Assembly: GCF_907165205.1 (NCBI RefSeq)
Contig: NC_058190.1
Span: 31,771,345 to 31,835,344 of the forward strand
DNA from: Coccinella septempunctata
Lineage: Eukaryota > Arthropoda > Insecta > Coleoptera > Coccinellidae
Length of the DNA: 64,000 bases
Direction of reading: 5' to 3'
The notes beneath the pieces were generated by a model. That model was not told the DNA's origin. It saw only the letters and a program-made list of their open reading frames with translations, and searched no databases. How positions within the stretch are numbered: the stretch's first letter is position 1; each line of letters starts with the position of its first letter. Shown piece after piece: positions 1 to 11,096 of this stretch. Position numbers and translations under genes: made by a program.

Positions 1-1826
1 GTTGATTGGGCCAACCTCATAAAATGTCCCACTATGAACAAAAGTTTACCCTTTTTGCATTTATTCTGATTCTGCATGGAAGCCGAGTGTGCTACCTGTT
101 CTAACGGACACACTGTATGAAATACGCACAATTTATAGTTTTACTGGCACTACCAGGAGAGTACCTTTCAGTGTACTATTGAAGAAGTTCAAACATGAGA
201 CTAAGTTCATAGAGCCAATAAAATGAATTAAGGAACGTTATCGGCAAATGATCACATGAATGCCTTCTGCATATGGGTGTTTTATTTTGTTGCCTCAGTC
301 TTTTGAAATAACCAACTTCAGTGTGAACAACCAATTTCCGGTTTCAATCGACTTTGGCGTTTTCCACCTTTCGAGACGTGAAAGAATAGATGGCTTTTTC
401 CAACTACAACTAGGTAAAACATTGAATTTTTATGCAGAACATATCTAAACTTTTGGTTTGATATTGGTTCCATCCCAGAAAGCAAGAAAAATATGGACCC
501 ACCTCAAATATTCAGAGTTTTTCATCAAGCCCCGTTCGAAAATAGGAACCGAAAGGAAAAAATACGGACGTTCCACGCGGAGCGTTATATGGAAAGTTGT
601 TGGAATAAATTTTTCGAATGAGCAATTATTCGGGCGGAAAATTTCCCGAGTGAAAGTTCTTCGAATAAAATATGCTGCAGAAAGAATTTTCTCGCGCGTA
701 AAAATTCCGACTGTTCAGTACGGAATATTGAATTTACTCTTTCATTTAAATGATTCGCATAAAGGTGGCATTAAGGTTTGCAAAGAGTTTTGCAGAATTG
801 GTTCTAGAGGGGAATATTGAATCGATTAATGTTGGAAGTGTTGTTTTTTATTGGATAAAAGTCCCGATAAATCAACTCGGAAGTTGCGCTTCGCTCGAAC
901 GGTAAATGAATTCGATATTTTTTTCGAAATGTTGATAATTATTGCTCTGCGAGGCCCTTTATTGACCTCTTGGGCGAATACTTCACAGTTTATTGTACAT
1001 AATTGAAAATCCGGAACTAAATTGGAAAACGATGAACATTTGTTTTCACTGCAGCCAGACTGTTGACGTGGAATTCTCGATGATGTGAAATTTATTTTTC
1101 AGTTCATTAAGTTATTTTAGTTTTGTTAATCTCTCTAACGTTTCAGCAATCATTCGCTATTTATTCCTTTTTTTTAACCGAAGAAATTCTCGTTTCGGAT
1201 ACATTTAAATAAAAAATTCATGAGATTTGAAAGTCCTATCTCCAAAATGTTAACTAATTTCAATTCATGGCATCGGCTTTGGTTCCGGTTCAGGTGAAAT
1301 TTTCATATTTGACATGTATATAAATACATCATCTGTACAGTTATATTTTCCTATTTTAAGGCCCATAGGATTTTCAGCTCAACATATTATGTTGTATTGA
1401 TGGATATGGGAGTTCGAAGCAACACTGCTCCTTCAATATTCTCCGATTTCGTCTTAATTTTTTCATTATTATCGAACCTTCATCTAATTCTACCTACTTC
1501 AAGCAAGCTAGACGAGTTTGGATTTTTCTGGTTGTTTCTGTTGAATTATTATTAGAGTATACGAAAAAGAAATTATGTGAATATTTGTTCATTCCGCTGC
1601 ATAAGAAATTTTTTGAATGAGAACATCCCAAAAAATTGGATTAGGAGAGGGAGATGGGGGGCCTGTAAGGGGGCCCGATTTCGAGCCATTCCAGTATGAT
1701 GTTTAGGGTTATTCAAAATCAAAATTTCATTCATCTGGAGTGAGCACTAGAGAGGAAATTCTACTGAATGGACTAATAGGTGAAAGAAAAAGGACGAATC
1801 TATGACTAGTTCTTATAGTTTTTAGT
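1..1826. other. Unassigned intergenic or intronic DNA
   Basis: I see no gene here. Two forward reading frames (260-448, 62 codons; 458-820, 120 codons) match no family I recognise. They lack neighbouring splice or promoter signals that would make them credible. Confidence 0.5.
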
Positions 1827-2575
1827 TTGGTGAGGGGGTTAGAGAACGAGCTCTCGGTTAACCCTGGTAAAACAGAAATGATTCCTTTTACTAACATGAG
1901 GATGCCTTACAACATCAAGCTTCCTAGCTGTTTTGGGATTGAGCTCACCCTATCCGAGCAAGTTCGATATCTCGGTGTGACACTGGACCACAAGTTATTG
2001 TTGAACAAATACATTGAGACTCAATCAGGCAAGGCTAATGTAATTTTTTGGTCCACTCGGAGAATGCTTGGTAAGGAATGGGGCTTCAAACCACACATTA
2101 TGCACTGGTTGTACACAGTAGTGGTGGGGCCTATCCTTACCTACGCATCTCTGGTGTGGTGGACATCCATGGGGAAGAACTGCAGTCGCACAATTATGAC
2201 TAAGATGTCAGAGAAACGCATGTCATTGTCTAACCATCACAGGCACTCTGAGACCCACCACTACAGCAGCTATGGAGTGTCTGCTGGGCTTACCTCCTTT
2301 ACACCTTGTAGTTACACAGGTGGTTATGAAAACAGCTATTATAGTTTGAAACAGGGACGATGGCGCGATAGAGGACTATTCATGGGACACGTGAGGGCTC
2401 TTAAGATGGTGAAGGATCCCTACTCCATAGAGGGGACCACGCGGGCACCAGCTTCTACTTTTTCGAACCCTACAGGTTAATTGTCCTTGACAGGGACCTA
2501 TGGTCTACACCCAACAGGCTTCCTGAGCCTCTGATAACATTGTGAAAGCTATCTGGTGCCCCATTTACCAATGAA
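1827..2575 (+). pseudogene. Jockey-like LINE reverse transcriptase C-terminal remnant
   Basis: The translation matches the end of the reverse transcriptase and thumb of jockey/R1-type non-LTR retrotransposons. In order it has a 'LSVNPGKTE' segment, the 'RYLGVTLD' motif, a 'WSTRRMLGKEWG' segment and 'PILTYASLVWW'. In the family these follow the catalytic YADD box, which is missing here because the copy is 5' truncated. The first frame loses the match near 2210. In the next frame the family sequence resumes ('CLTITGTLRPTPTAAMECLL') and stop codons follow, so the copy has a frameshift and stops and is dead. No RNase H or endonuclease domain is visible. An (ATT)n tail at 2909-2935 may be its 3' end. 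The LINE identity is secure; the exact clade is less so. Confidence 0.8.
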
Positions 2576-2879
2576 TCACCTTGTATATCTACGAGTTGTT
2601 CATTAACCCATTTTTTTAATCGAAATTTTTCATTATTATGGGAAAAGAATATACTTTTCAACTAAGAAATTTAACTTGATAAATAATAATCACTTACCAA
2701 GAAAAATTAGAGATATAAAGAAAAATGAACTCATCAAGAAAGAATTATTTTTAAAGTTAGTTCAATGTGAACCCTATTCTGTAATCGAGTTCTTGGAGTT
2801 TTGTAGTATATAGGTAATATCGTATTATTACAATGTAATTAATATATTTTTGTAGACAATTTTGACCTGTTTCCATTTT

Positions 2880-2936
2880 GTCATTTATGTACAATTCTTG
2901 AAATAAATACTCATTATTATTATTATTATTAGTAAT
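2880..2936 (+). repeat. LINE-type 3' end with (ATT)n tail
   Basis: An AATAAA signal near 2900 is followed by CATT and seven or so ATT units. This is the usual 3' end of insect non-LTR elements with a simple-repeat tail. It lies about 330 bp past the reverse transcriptase remnant on the same strand and is plausibly the end of that copy. A similar AATAAA plus CATTATT end occurs at 56585-56605. Confidence 0.55.
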
Positions 2937-5024
2937 AATAAGGTATGAGAGAAGAGCACTCCCAGGTGACCAGTAACATATCTGTTATGTTTTCTCGGGA
3001 GATCGAATGGGGAACTTTGTTATGTGTTATTTTTCTGTAACCATTACGTGTCTGATACGATATTTGGGATGTACCTGTGCTGTATTTAAATAATATCCAC
3101 ATTTTGTAAATTTCATGTACCCGTTCCAAGATATCCACGTAACATATTTGTAACATTGTTCTTTATTTGTCATGTATCATTTTGAGATCATCGACAGAGC
3201 ATGACACCATAAGCGTTTTAACTACCTTCGAGGGCGCTGTAAAACGTAAACAAATATGGAGGATTGTGAGAAATGCTATTGATACTGCTGTCGTTTCGAT
3301 ATTTATTTATTATCATTTAGACGTTTTGTCAGTTGAATAATGGATTACTGAAAGTGAAGTGCAGATATTGAACGTTTGATAAGTTATTTGTGTGTCATAG
3401 TGATTTTCCAGTGAAATGGTGAATTACTGAAAAGAAAGTGCTGTGGATATCGAACTGTAGGTCAATAAATCATTTCTCGTATTTTCATAGCAGTCCTATA
3501 AAACATAATAGGCTATGGTTTTATTATATCCAGCATATAAAGATTATATTTGAATAAATAATGCCTGCTTGATGTAAAGTTCGATATAGGTTATTTTCTC
3601 ACGTGTTGCATGTACCTCATTTGTAGAAATAAATGAATAAATCACATTTCTATATTGAAAATTTTTTCTTCAGAAAGATATGAAATATGCATATAGTATT
3701 CTTATCTTTTTCATAACGCATAACATGGACAAAATTCTTCTAAAAACTTTCTGACCTAAGCCAAAATATTAACAAACTGTTGATTATTCTTTTTATGGAA
3801 TGCAGGAAAGTGGAAAGACCAGAAAAGCATGTCCTAATCTTTCTTGGAGAACAATAAGCATGAACCCAGCAGTTTGCATGATTTATTCTTTCTAGTTTTA
3901 AACGTGTGCACTTATTTGGTAATCTGAAATTTATGAAAATATATTGTTTTTGAACATTAATTCATTCGTTCACATACCTCACCGAACTGATGTGAGATTT
4001 TTTTGAATTTTATTTTTAAGAATTATTGATAAACACAAACTATTTGAAAAATCAAAATTCGAGTTCATTATTATTGCAATAGTTTATATTAATTTCCATA
4101 ATTCTTCATCTTTTTGTTGAAAGCGTTTTTAATAACAAATGAAACATAATAAACATAACACATGAAGGTAATATATATAGATCTCCCATGAAACAAATAT
4201 TTGCATGATCCATGTTTGAACTATTTATGCTCCTTTCAGAAAGGAGATGTGTTCCTTGTTTGAGGCGGACATAGGAGCATAGCTGCTACATAAGCGTTCT
4301 GTATTTGTACTCTTAGTGTGATATATCTGTTATAAAACAAGGAGCGCGGGATACATTTCTGCTTCATAACTGTTATGAGATATGGTCAACTGGGCTTATA
4401 CCAAATGTTATCCGTAGGCGTAAACAAACATTTTTATTACAAAAAAATTTTCAATATGTACTTGTAATTAAATTCTTATATAGAATATGTAGAAACTGTA
4501 TTCATTTTGTGTGAAAAAAGGTAAACCAATTGATACCTAGTCCCACATCATCTAGCCTCTAGGAAAATGCAAAGTATTAAGCTATGGAAGTTTATAAAAT
4601 GCATTTTAAACTACTCTTTCCATAAGAAAAAACACAACTTCATGTTATAGCTCAGCAAATAATCCTGGTGGAAAAAATCATAGTCGCCACTGGATTGCTA
4701 TAAAAGAGTGTCTCTATAATGATTTCAATTCAACATCCTAGTACAAACCAAAACGGAGATAATGACCATAGTTGAAATTTCAATTTTGGCCTATAACTCG
4801 AAAACAAAAGTAGATAGAGGAAAGCAGTTGATGGCATTATAAGTTTCTCGAAAACAGAAGAACATAATATGCCGTTCATTTTCCCCTATCTCGTTGATGA
4901 GTAAAAAGTTGTTGTTCATGTATCACCAATTTCGCCCACCCTGATGTACACACTGATAATTTTAGGAGGGCAGTATACAAGTCAATGACATTTTTCAACA
5001 GGTTCTAGTAATAACTGGAGGATT
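2937..5024. other. Unassigned DNA with minor repeats
   Basis: No gene is visible. An imperfect direct repeat of about 45 bp occurs at 3336-3380 and 3413-3458 (both contain GAATTACTGAA- or GGATTACTGAA-like cores). The stretch 4770-4945 ends in CACCCTG next to TGTA and looks like half of a Tc1/mariner-type MITE whose partner arm I cannot find. Confidence 0.4.
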
Positions 5025-5138
5025 ATTAATAATTATGAAAAATTAATGGAAACAACAATTCCAAAGGAATTGTCGTTCCAATAATGTGAGTTAGTCATGA
5101 ACTATCATAGGAAATCCCAGAGAAGTCGAAAAATTCAA

Positions 5139-5193
5139 GTGCAACTGTAGACCGGTTTCGGGATCATTTTCCCTCGTCAGTACAGTATAGCAC
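5139..5193 (-). ncRNA. Type I hammerhead ribozyme, left arm
   Basis: Read on the minus strand this is the mirror copy of the ribozyme at 5555-5609. All parts agree: CTGACGA core, GGGA/TCCC stem II, GAAA, a minimal stem III and the GTC cleavage triplet. Transcription of either strand across the element would therefore contain one active-orientation ribozyme. A read-through transcript would also contain the antisense of the other, which could pair with it and compete with folding. Confidence 0.8.
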
Positions 5194-5554
5194 TGAATCT
5201 CTCGAGCGGAGGATGGTAGTCTTATGCGATCTTGGGACGCCGCTTTGAGATATCTCATCACGATACGCCACCTGTCACGCAAAGGCTGAACCAAAACCTC
5301 ACTTTCTCTGCAGACTCCTATAACAGTTCATGGCTCCCAAGTTCAACTACTCCCCGCAGTCATCGAATGTGCAAACATTCATCAAGGACCACGGGTAGTA
5401 GTTGAACTTGGTAGCCATGAACTGTTATAGGAGTCTGCAGAGAAAGTGAGGTTTTGGTTCAGCCTTTGCGTGACAGGTGGCGTATCGTGATGAGATATCT
5501 CATAGCGGCGTCCCAAGATCGCATAAGACTACCATCCTCCGCTCGAGAGATTCA

Positions 5555-5609
5555 GTGCTATACTGTACTGACGAGGGAAAATGATCCCGAAACCGGTCTA
5601 CAGTTGCAC
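5555..5609 (+). ncRNA. Type I hammerhead ribozyme, right arm
   Basis: Every piece of the consensus is present in order. The 5' side of stem I is 5555-5567. The core CTGACGA (CUGANGA) is 5568-5574. Stem II is GGGA 5575-5578 with TCCC 5585-5588, closing a six-base loop. GAAA is 5589-5592. A two-pair stem III (CC/GG) is 5593-5596. The cleavage triplet GTC is 5596-5598, with the predicted cut after C5598. The 3' side of stem I is 5599-5609. Stem I pairs as six base pairs (ACTGTA/TACAGT), a small internal loop and four more pairs (GTGC/GCAC). Such a short stem III is typical of Penelope and retrozyme hammerheads, which are thought to cut best as dimers. ACCGGT being self-complementary fits that. 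Confidence 0.85.
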
Positions 5610-5793
5610 TTGAATTTTTCGACTTCTCTGGGATTTCCTATGATAGTTCATGACTAACTCACATTATTGGAACGACAATTCCTTTGGAATTGTTGTTTCC
5701 ATTAATTTTTCATTCTTCCGATGCGCCTCGTTAGGCGCTTGAATTGGAGTGCTGTACACTGTACAGTACTCCTTTTTGTATTAATAATTATGA

Positions 5794-8700
5794 CTGCGTT
5801 GTACCCAAATTGAACGTTTTTTTTTTGTTGAGATATGTTATGATCTACATGATAACGCTCAGTTATGATGTTTTGGAAAACCCAAATAACGTTTTCTAGA
5901 AACACTTAATATACTGAAGAAATATTGAGGTCAAAGGTGAAATTTTCCTCAGAATTATCACTAATTCTCCTCCTACGTAGAACGAACATGGCAATACCTA
6001 CACGACAAATTAATTTTCGCTAGCCTGCAATATCGATGGACATGCAAACAACAATTCTAAAAGCCCTCTATACCTACTGTAATTGCCCACCCCCTTTGAA
6101 ACATGCATAAACTCAATTCAATCGCTGCCTGCAGTGACTCTACAAAGGGGACTCGCACATTTAACATCCTGACATTCGGAAAAATTCTCTCCAATTCCTC
6201 GGCGCATATTCGAACTTCTGATGCGCACTTTTTGCTACCAAAGCGACGGACGTCGAACTACAAAAGGAGACTTCGCGATAATTGCATTGTTTTGTTCCGG
6301 CAAAGGTGTCTGATATTCAATTACTCCTGTTTTGCTGCATCCGAAAGCCTCCGCCTCGATTCCGTCTGTATCTGTCGTTTCCGTTCCTTTTATGGCAGAA
6401 ATCAAAAGAATTTCTAATGAGGTGTTGACGTCGAAGATCATTCGAAATAACGAGAGGGCAATGTTATTGGTTTTGGCTCGTTTTCGGTGCGAAATATATC
6501 TTTCGCCAATAAGTGTTTCCTAGGAGTTCACGCTTCGCAGGAAATGAATTGAATAATTTGCCAGGGTTCATCGAATGATATACGGGTTATTTTCTTTCGG
6601 TTCAGGGGGTTCGCCTCTTTTGAATTCCCTTGAATTATGATGGGATGTTGAGTTCTGTATGGAACCGAGTGGAATATCGGACGATGCATAATATTGTGAA
6701 GAATGGGAAAAGTGTTTCATACCATGCACGGTATGAAAACATACGCGATGCGGAACCGCTGCTTTGGAGGAGGACTCTTCACTGTTTTCTAAACTTGAAT
6801 ATACATTCATTAGATGTTTATTCTGTTCCTTCTCTTGATGTTGTTTGCAAAATTTGAATAATGTTCGTTCGTTCATGGAAGAAAGAGAGCTCGTACTTCT
6901 CTTAATACCGTGTTAATTTTCACTCATTACAGGATGATTACAGATTACAGAGTGGGACATCAGAAACTCCCATGTTTTAAAAATTCGTGGTAGAGGAATG
7001 GGTGTTTCTTGGAGTAGCGGTGAGGTTGACTCATACAAATATTCAATAGATTCTTGAGGTTGAAAGGAACACTTTTTTCCTATACCATTTTTTCGATTCG
7101 GCCTGTTAAAAAGATATAACCATTTTAAGTTTTCATAATGAGCTGTGACACCTCTGGAGAAACAAAATTACATTCAGAATTAAATCTGTGACAGTTCACA
7201 TCTGTGAATCTTTCAAAAACAGATGCATTCAGCCAAAGTATCCAATTTTTGAAATTAAACAGATACTTTTTTATTGTTGAACATCAAATTACTCGAAAAC
7301 GGCGCATTACAGGAGAAAATATGAACAATATTTTCATTTTACAAAACGTTCAAATATTGATAAGATAGCCTACAACTTAGTTGAGTTGGGTTCTTTAAAT
7401 TTTTGTTATTTTTATGGTACGTAATGGTCATATAATGAGAAGACTGGAAGATTCTTCTGAGAAAACCATTCTTAATGAAGAAAAGGCTTTTAGACTCTTC
7501 CAGATAGGGGGTGTTATGATTTTGTAAAAAAAATGGATTGTATTTCCAGATAATTGAGTTGGAGATGGTATATTGTAAAAACATTTATTGTACATCGTTC
7601 ACAATCATAAAATGAATAAATCACCTTCATGAAACTAAAACAGTAATAAAAACAAATATTAACAACATCTATAAACTCAGAGAGACATTATTCAACTAAA
7701 AACAGAGTAAATCCAGAGTAGTTCAAATGAGAAGTCACTTGAGGTCAGACTGAGACTTTGAGAAAGTAATATACATTCGAAATTAACACAACGTTTACAA
7801 TGACAGAGCAATCAATGGAAATTGATTGCGAGAGCCTCTTTATTCCTTTTATTATGAGAGATGAATACATTAAATGTGAGTCGAAAAATAATCATAATTT
7901 AGATATAAGCAGAGCAAGAATATTGTAAGTAAAATGAGAAGAGCAAGAATATTATAATTTCTATAAATAAAGTTGGTCTTGAAGAGTGCAAAAATTCATC
8001 AGTGAATACAATATTTACAGAGACGGACTGCTTACAAGTGAGCACGATTAGAATGTCCAGCAGAAAAATAGAAGATATAATTGATAAATTATGAGAGGTA
8101 CAAAATGAGAGTACTAATGACGGAAACCACTAATCGTTGGTTTTGAGAAGAGCACGAGGCTGGAGAACAAACACATGCATATCAAGCGCTATGAATGAAT
8201 ACGAGAATATATAAATGAGAGTACCTACAAAGTATAATGAGTATATCATAACAATTCAGGGTATACTCGATTATCAGAGCAGACCTTCCAGGGTGGAACC
8301 AGAACGAGAGACTGTCAACCAGTATCATGGCTTATCACTGACTGTTGAAAAACAGAAGTTCACATCGTGTTACGAAGGAAAACTACTAAATCCAGAGTCC
8401 ACTCTGGAGAACATGAGGATTCATCCATCCATTGGAAACTCGACAACAGTAATTAATTGTATGTTAGAGAGAGGTTACCATCAGAAATATAATAAACTGA
8501 TTCAAATAAAAGAGATGGTCATGAGAAAACAAGAAGTCAGTATTCATTCACAATGAGAAAGACTTGAGAAGTTTCAATTCTGCTGCTACATAGCCATCGG
8601 AGATGGTCAGGAGCGTCGACAAGGGTAGGGTCGAAGGGGGCTTCGCTCAATTTAAACATGCTCATATTACAATCAATATCTGAAAATAAATTTTGTCGAA

Positions 8701-9819
8701 TGTTTTAATGGTTTTCAAACAATACTGAAATCGCATGCACAGTCTTACCTCAATGGAAGAAAAATTATGGAAACAATGTGGTAATTCACACAAATCAATA
8801 AAAAACGCAAGATTTCAGAGGCAGTTCATTTTACTTCGAACGTCATCACAACTGGAGAATCTTTTGAATGACAAGCTCTGAAATGTGTCGCGTTTCTGTA
8901 AGAACTCCCAGTGTAAATTAAAAGCTGATCCAAAAACTATTTTATAAAGCCACAGTTTGAGTGGCAATTATAACGGCCAGTTTCCCACTTAATCCTTTCC
9001 CCTTTAAAATTTTCTCGCATACTGCAACCCCACACCAATAATTCAAAAATTCTCTGGAGGCAATAATCCGGAACATGCACACTAACCAACGAATAAATGA
9101 AGTTAGAAATCTCCGGACAGAATTTAATTCTGAATCCACTTTACACGAGGGGGTTAAACAATCCAGGTAGAATGAATGGACTTGAAGATATTGTTCTATT
9201 ATAAGCTACGCTCTGATTCCATTATTTTAGGTTTCCCAATTAAATTGTGAGGTTTTGAAGGCGAACACTGAGACGAAAATCCATTAGAAACATGGCTCCG
9301 GATTAATTTTAGTATTGACATTCCAATTAGTGAGGCGTGATGTTGAAATTATTACAAGAAGGGTTTCCTTGTAAAATGGTTTGACGAGACCATTTGTTGG
9401 TAATGGCATATCGCGGATATCCCGTTTTCTGCTTAGTTAGTTTTGGATCAATTCGTTGATAGAATTATGGTGTACTGGCGGAGAGGAATAACGATCCTGT
9501 TGGTTGACGAGTACCGTTCAAGGGAAATGTCCGGGCCACTATTGAATAATACAAATTCCAATTTTGGGGGACATGCATACTGATAGTTATTTGTGAGCAT
9601 TTGACCTAATGAAGCTTTCATTGAAATAATTCTTATCAATAGAAAAATACAGGATGTTTCAAAAAAAGGTGACTACGTCTTTAGGATAGGTAGAAATAAT
9701 TGCTTAGATTTTTTTTTGTATTCAAAATAAAGAGCGTTGAAAAAAAACTATACACATTTTTTACTTGTAATGAAATCATATACGAATATGTTTTGGAAGC
9801 TGATACTTATTTTTATACC
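5794..9819. other. Unassigned DNA, no gene recognised
   Basis: Nothing here matches a known family. The stretch 6100-6900 is richer in GC and has overlapping frames on both strands (6103-6417 plus, 6235-6441 minus, 6568-6876 minus) with no recognisable motif. The 113-codon frame at 8215-8556 is likewise unrecognised; its surroundings (7600-8560) are rich in GAGAA/GAGCAAG stretches. A lone MITE-like end (TACAGGATGTTTC) starts near 9649. Confidence 0.4.
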
Positions 9820-9823
9820 TTAA

Positions 9824-10002
9824 GCCCGTTTGTAACAGCAACAGCCGAGAATTCTCTACCAAATTTTGGTGAGAAAACGACAGAGATTATTTTGTATGGA
9901 ACAGTGAATTCTACCGAATGTGCGTATGTAACGGTAAAGAATTCACGGCGCATGAATTCTCGAGTAAATTCTCTAGAGAATTGTCGGCTGTTGCAAACGG
10001 GC
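9824..10002. mobile_element. MITE with GCCCGTTTG inverted ends
   Basis: The left end begins GCCCGTTTGTAACAGC and the right end, reverse-complemented, begins GCCCGTTTGCAACAGC. Both run on into a CCGA-AATTCTCT stretch, giving inverted repeats of about 30 bp. The left end abuts TTAA (9820-9823) and the right end abuts TTTA (10003-10006), compatible with a decayed TTAA-type target-site duplication. It is 179 bp and non-coding. The 124- and 66-codon frames across it are by-products of the palindrome. Superfamily not assigned. Confidence 0.65.
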
Positions 10003-10840
10003 TTTACTCTCATAGAGAACGCTAATTATACGGTTCGTACCATAGACATAGAGATATGGGCTGAGCAGTACTAGCAAGAAATTTTCTATTTTATAGAAAG
10101 AGAGAAATGATAGTCTCCCCGATACCTCTCTCTTTTCTATTGACATAGAGGTGAGTGCGGACCAATCAAAATTCTATAAAAAGACAACTAGCAGGCCCGA
10201 TGTCCAGTTTCTCATTGTCACTTTTTTTTATCGTATTTTATGCACAGGGAAGGCACAGTGGATGGCTTTATGTTTATGATTCGTACTAAGTAACACTTAA
10301 CAACTTTTTAAGGTTAGATTTATCAATCACAATTTCCATTGAACTCAAACAAACATCATTCAGTTTTACACCAAGAAGGTATTCTTGGCAAAACTCGACA
10401 CCGTGTACCCTTTTCGGAATATTTTGATTTGAAAATTATGAAGTAATAACCGATGGTTATTAATTATTATTATTATTACTAATTAGTATGCATTATGTGA
10501 ATAAAAATTTTTCGTCCCGTAAATGTTATCGATAAATCGAAACATGTTAAAAAATTAGCGAGTGAGGGCTTTACTTTCTTGTAATAAATTTTTTCTTCAA
10601 CGCCCTTTATCTTGAATACGGATGGCTTCATGAAAAGTTTTCACAGAGATTTATTTATTAGCCTACTGGTAATTGAATAGCTACAAAAAATGTATTCAAA
10701 GATTAGAAGAAGAGAAAAATTTTCAACAGAAGTGAATTAAAATCAGACTTCTTATGTCTAAGTGAAACAAAACAATTTCAATGATGAAATATCAATAGTG
10801 AAAGTAATTAGCATGATAGTGGTAACAAAATAAAAGTAAT
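10003..10840. other. Unassigned AT-rich DNA
   Basis: No gene or clear repeat is visible, apart from a short (ATT)n run near 10464-10480. Confidence 0.4.
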
Positions 10841-11096
10841 GGTGGTATTCTGCTTTCATCTGTAAGCCAATCTGTAACTTTTCATAAGCTCACAGAAAAA
10901 TTGCAATTGCAATTCTGGACGGTTTTTAGTGGTCTGTAGCTTACAGGAATCCATAACTATTTTCGATAAATAGTTCAAAGTGACACTGTGAATGAAATAG
11001 TTACAGAAACATTTCCAGAATTGCGTTATTCACGTATCTGTTATTCTGATACTTACAGATCGATCGAACGCTACCGATGGAAAGCAGAATACAACC
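10841..11096. mobile_element. MITE with GGTNGTATTCTGCTTTC inverted ends
   Basis: The left end reads GGTGGTATTCTGCTTTCATC. The reverse complement of the right end reads GGTTGTATTCTGCTTTCCATC with one inserted base. Both ends are preceded by ATG or AT in their own orientation. The inside also has complementary stretches (CTGTAAG near each end). Length 256 bp, no coding capacity. Family not identified. Confidence 0.55.

Larger units (their letters stand above)
5025..5793. mobile_element. Palindromic Penelope/retrozyme-type element with two hammerhead ribozymes
   Basis: Positions 5035-5346 and 5402-5713 are inverted copies with only a few mismatches, so the strand folds on itself about 5374. The centre holds a small hairpin (GAATGT, GCAA, ACATTC). 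Each arm carries a complete type I hammerhead ribozyme, at 5139-5193 (minus) and 5555-5609 (plus). Outside the right arm are a further 66 bp with two hairpins (GCGCCT/AGGCGC and a GTACAG-rich one). The 14-bp sequence ATTAATAATTATGA occurs at 5025-5038 and 5780-5793, flanking the whole as expected for a target-site duplication. Hammerheads in ~300-bp repeats are known from Penelope-like elements and retrozymes. Head-to-head insertion with a 10-15 bp duplication is typical of Penelope. No reverse transcriptase or GIY-YIG coding sequence is present, so this copy is non-autonomous. Confidence 0.75.

Noticed and set aside
5091..5657. Twin 67-codon frames on opposite strands as a small protein family
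   Set aside because: They are mirror images caused by the palindrome and overlap the ribozyme structures, which explain the conservation better.
6103..6523. Overlapping frames on both strands in a GC-richer patch as an exon
   Set aside because: No family signature, and frames on both strands are equally open; not enough to call an exon.
8215..8556. 113-codon frame as a host gene
   Set aside because: No recognisable domain, low-complexity GAGA-rich surroundings, no splice context.
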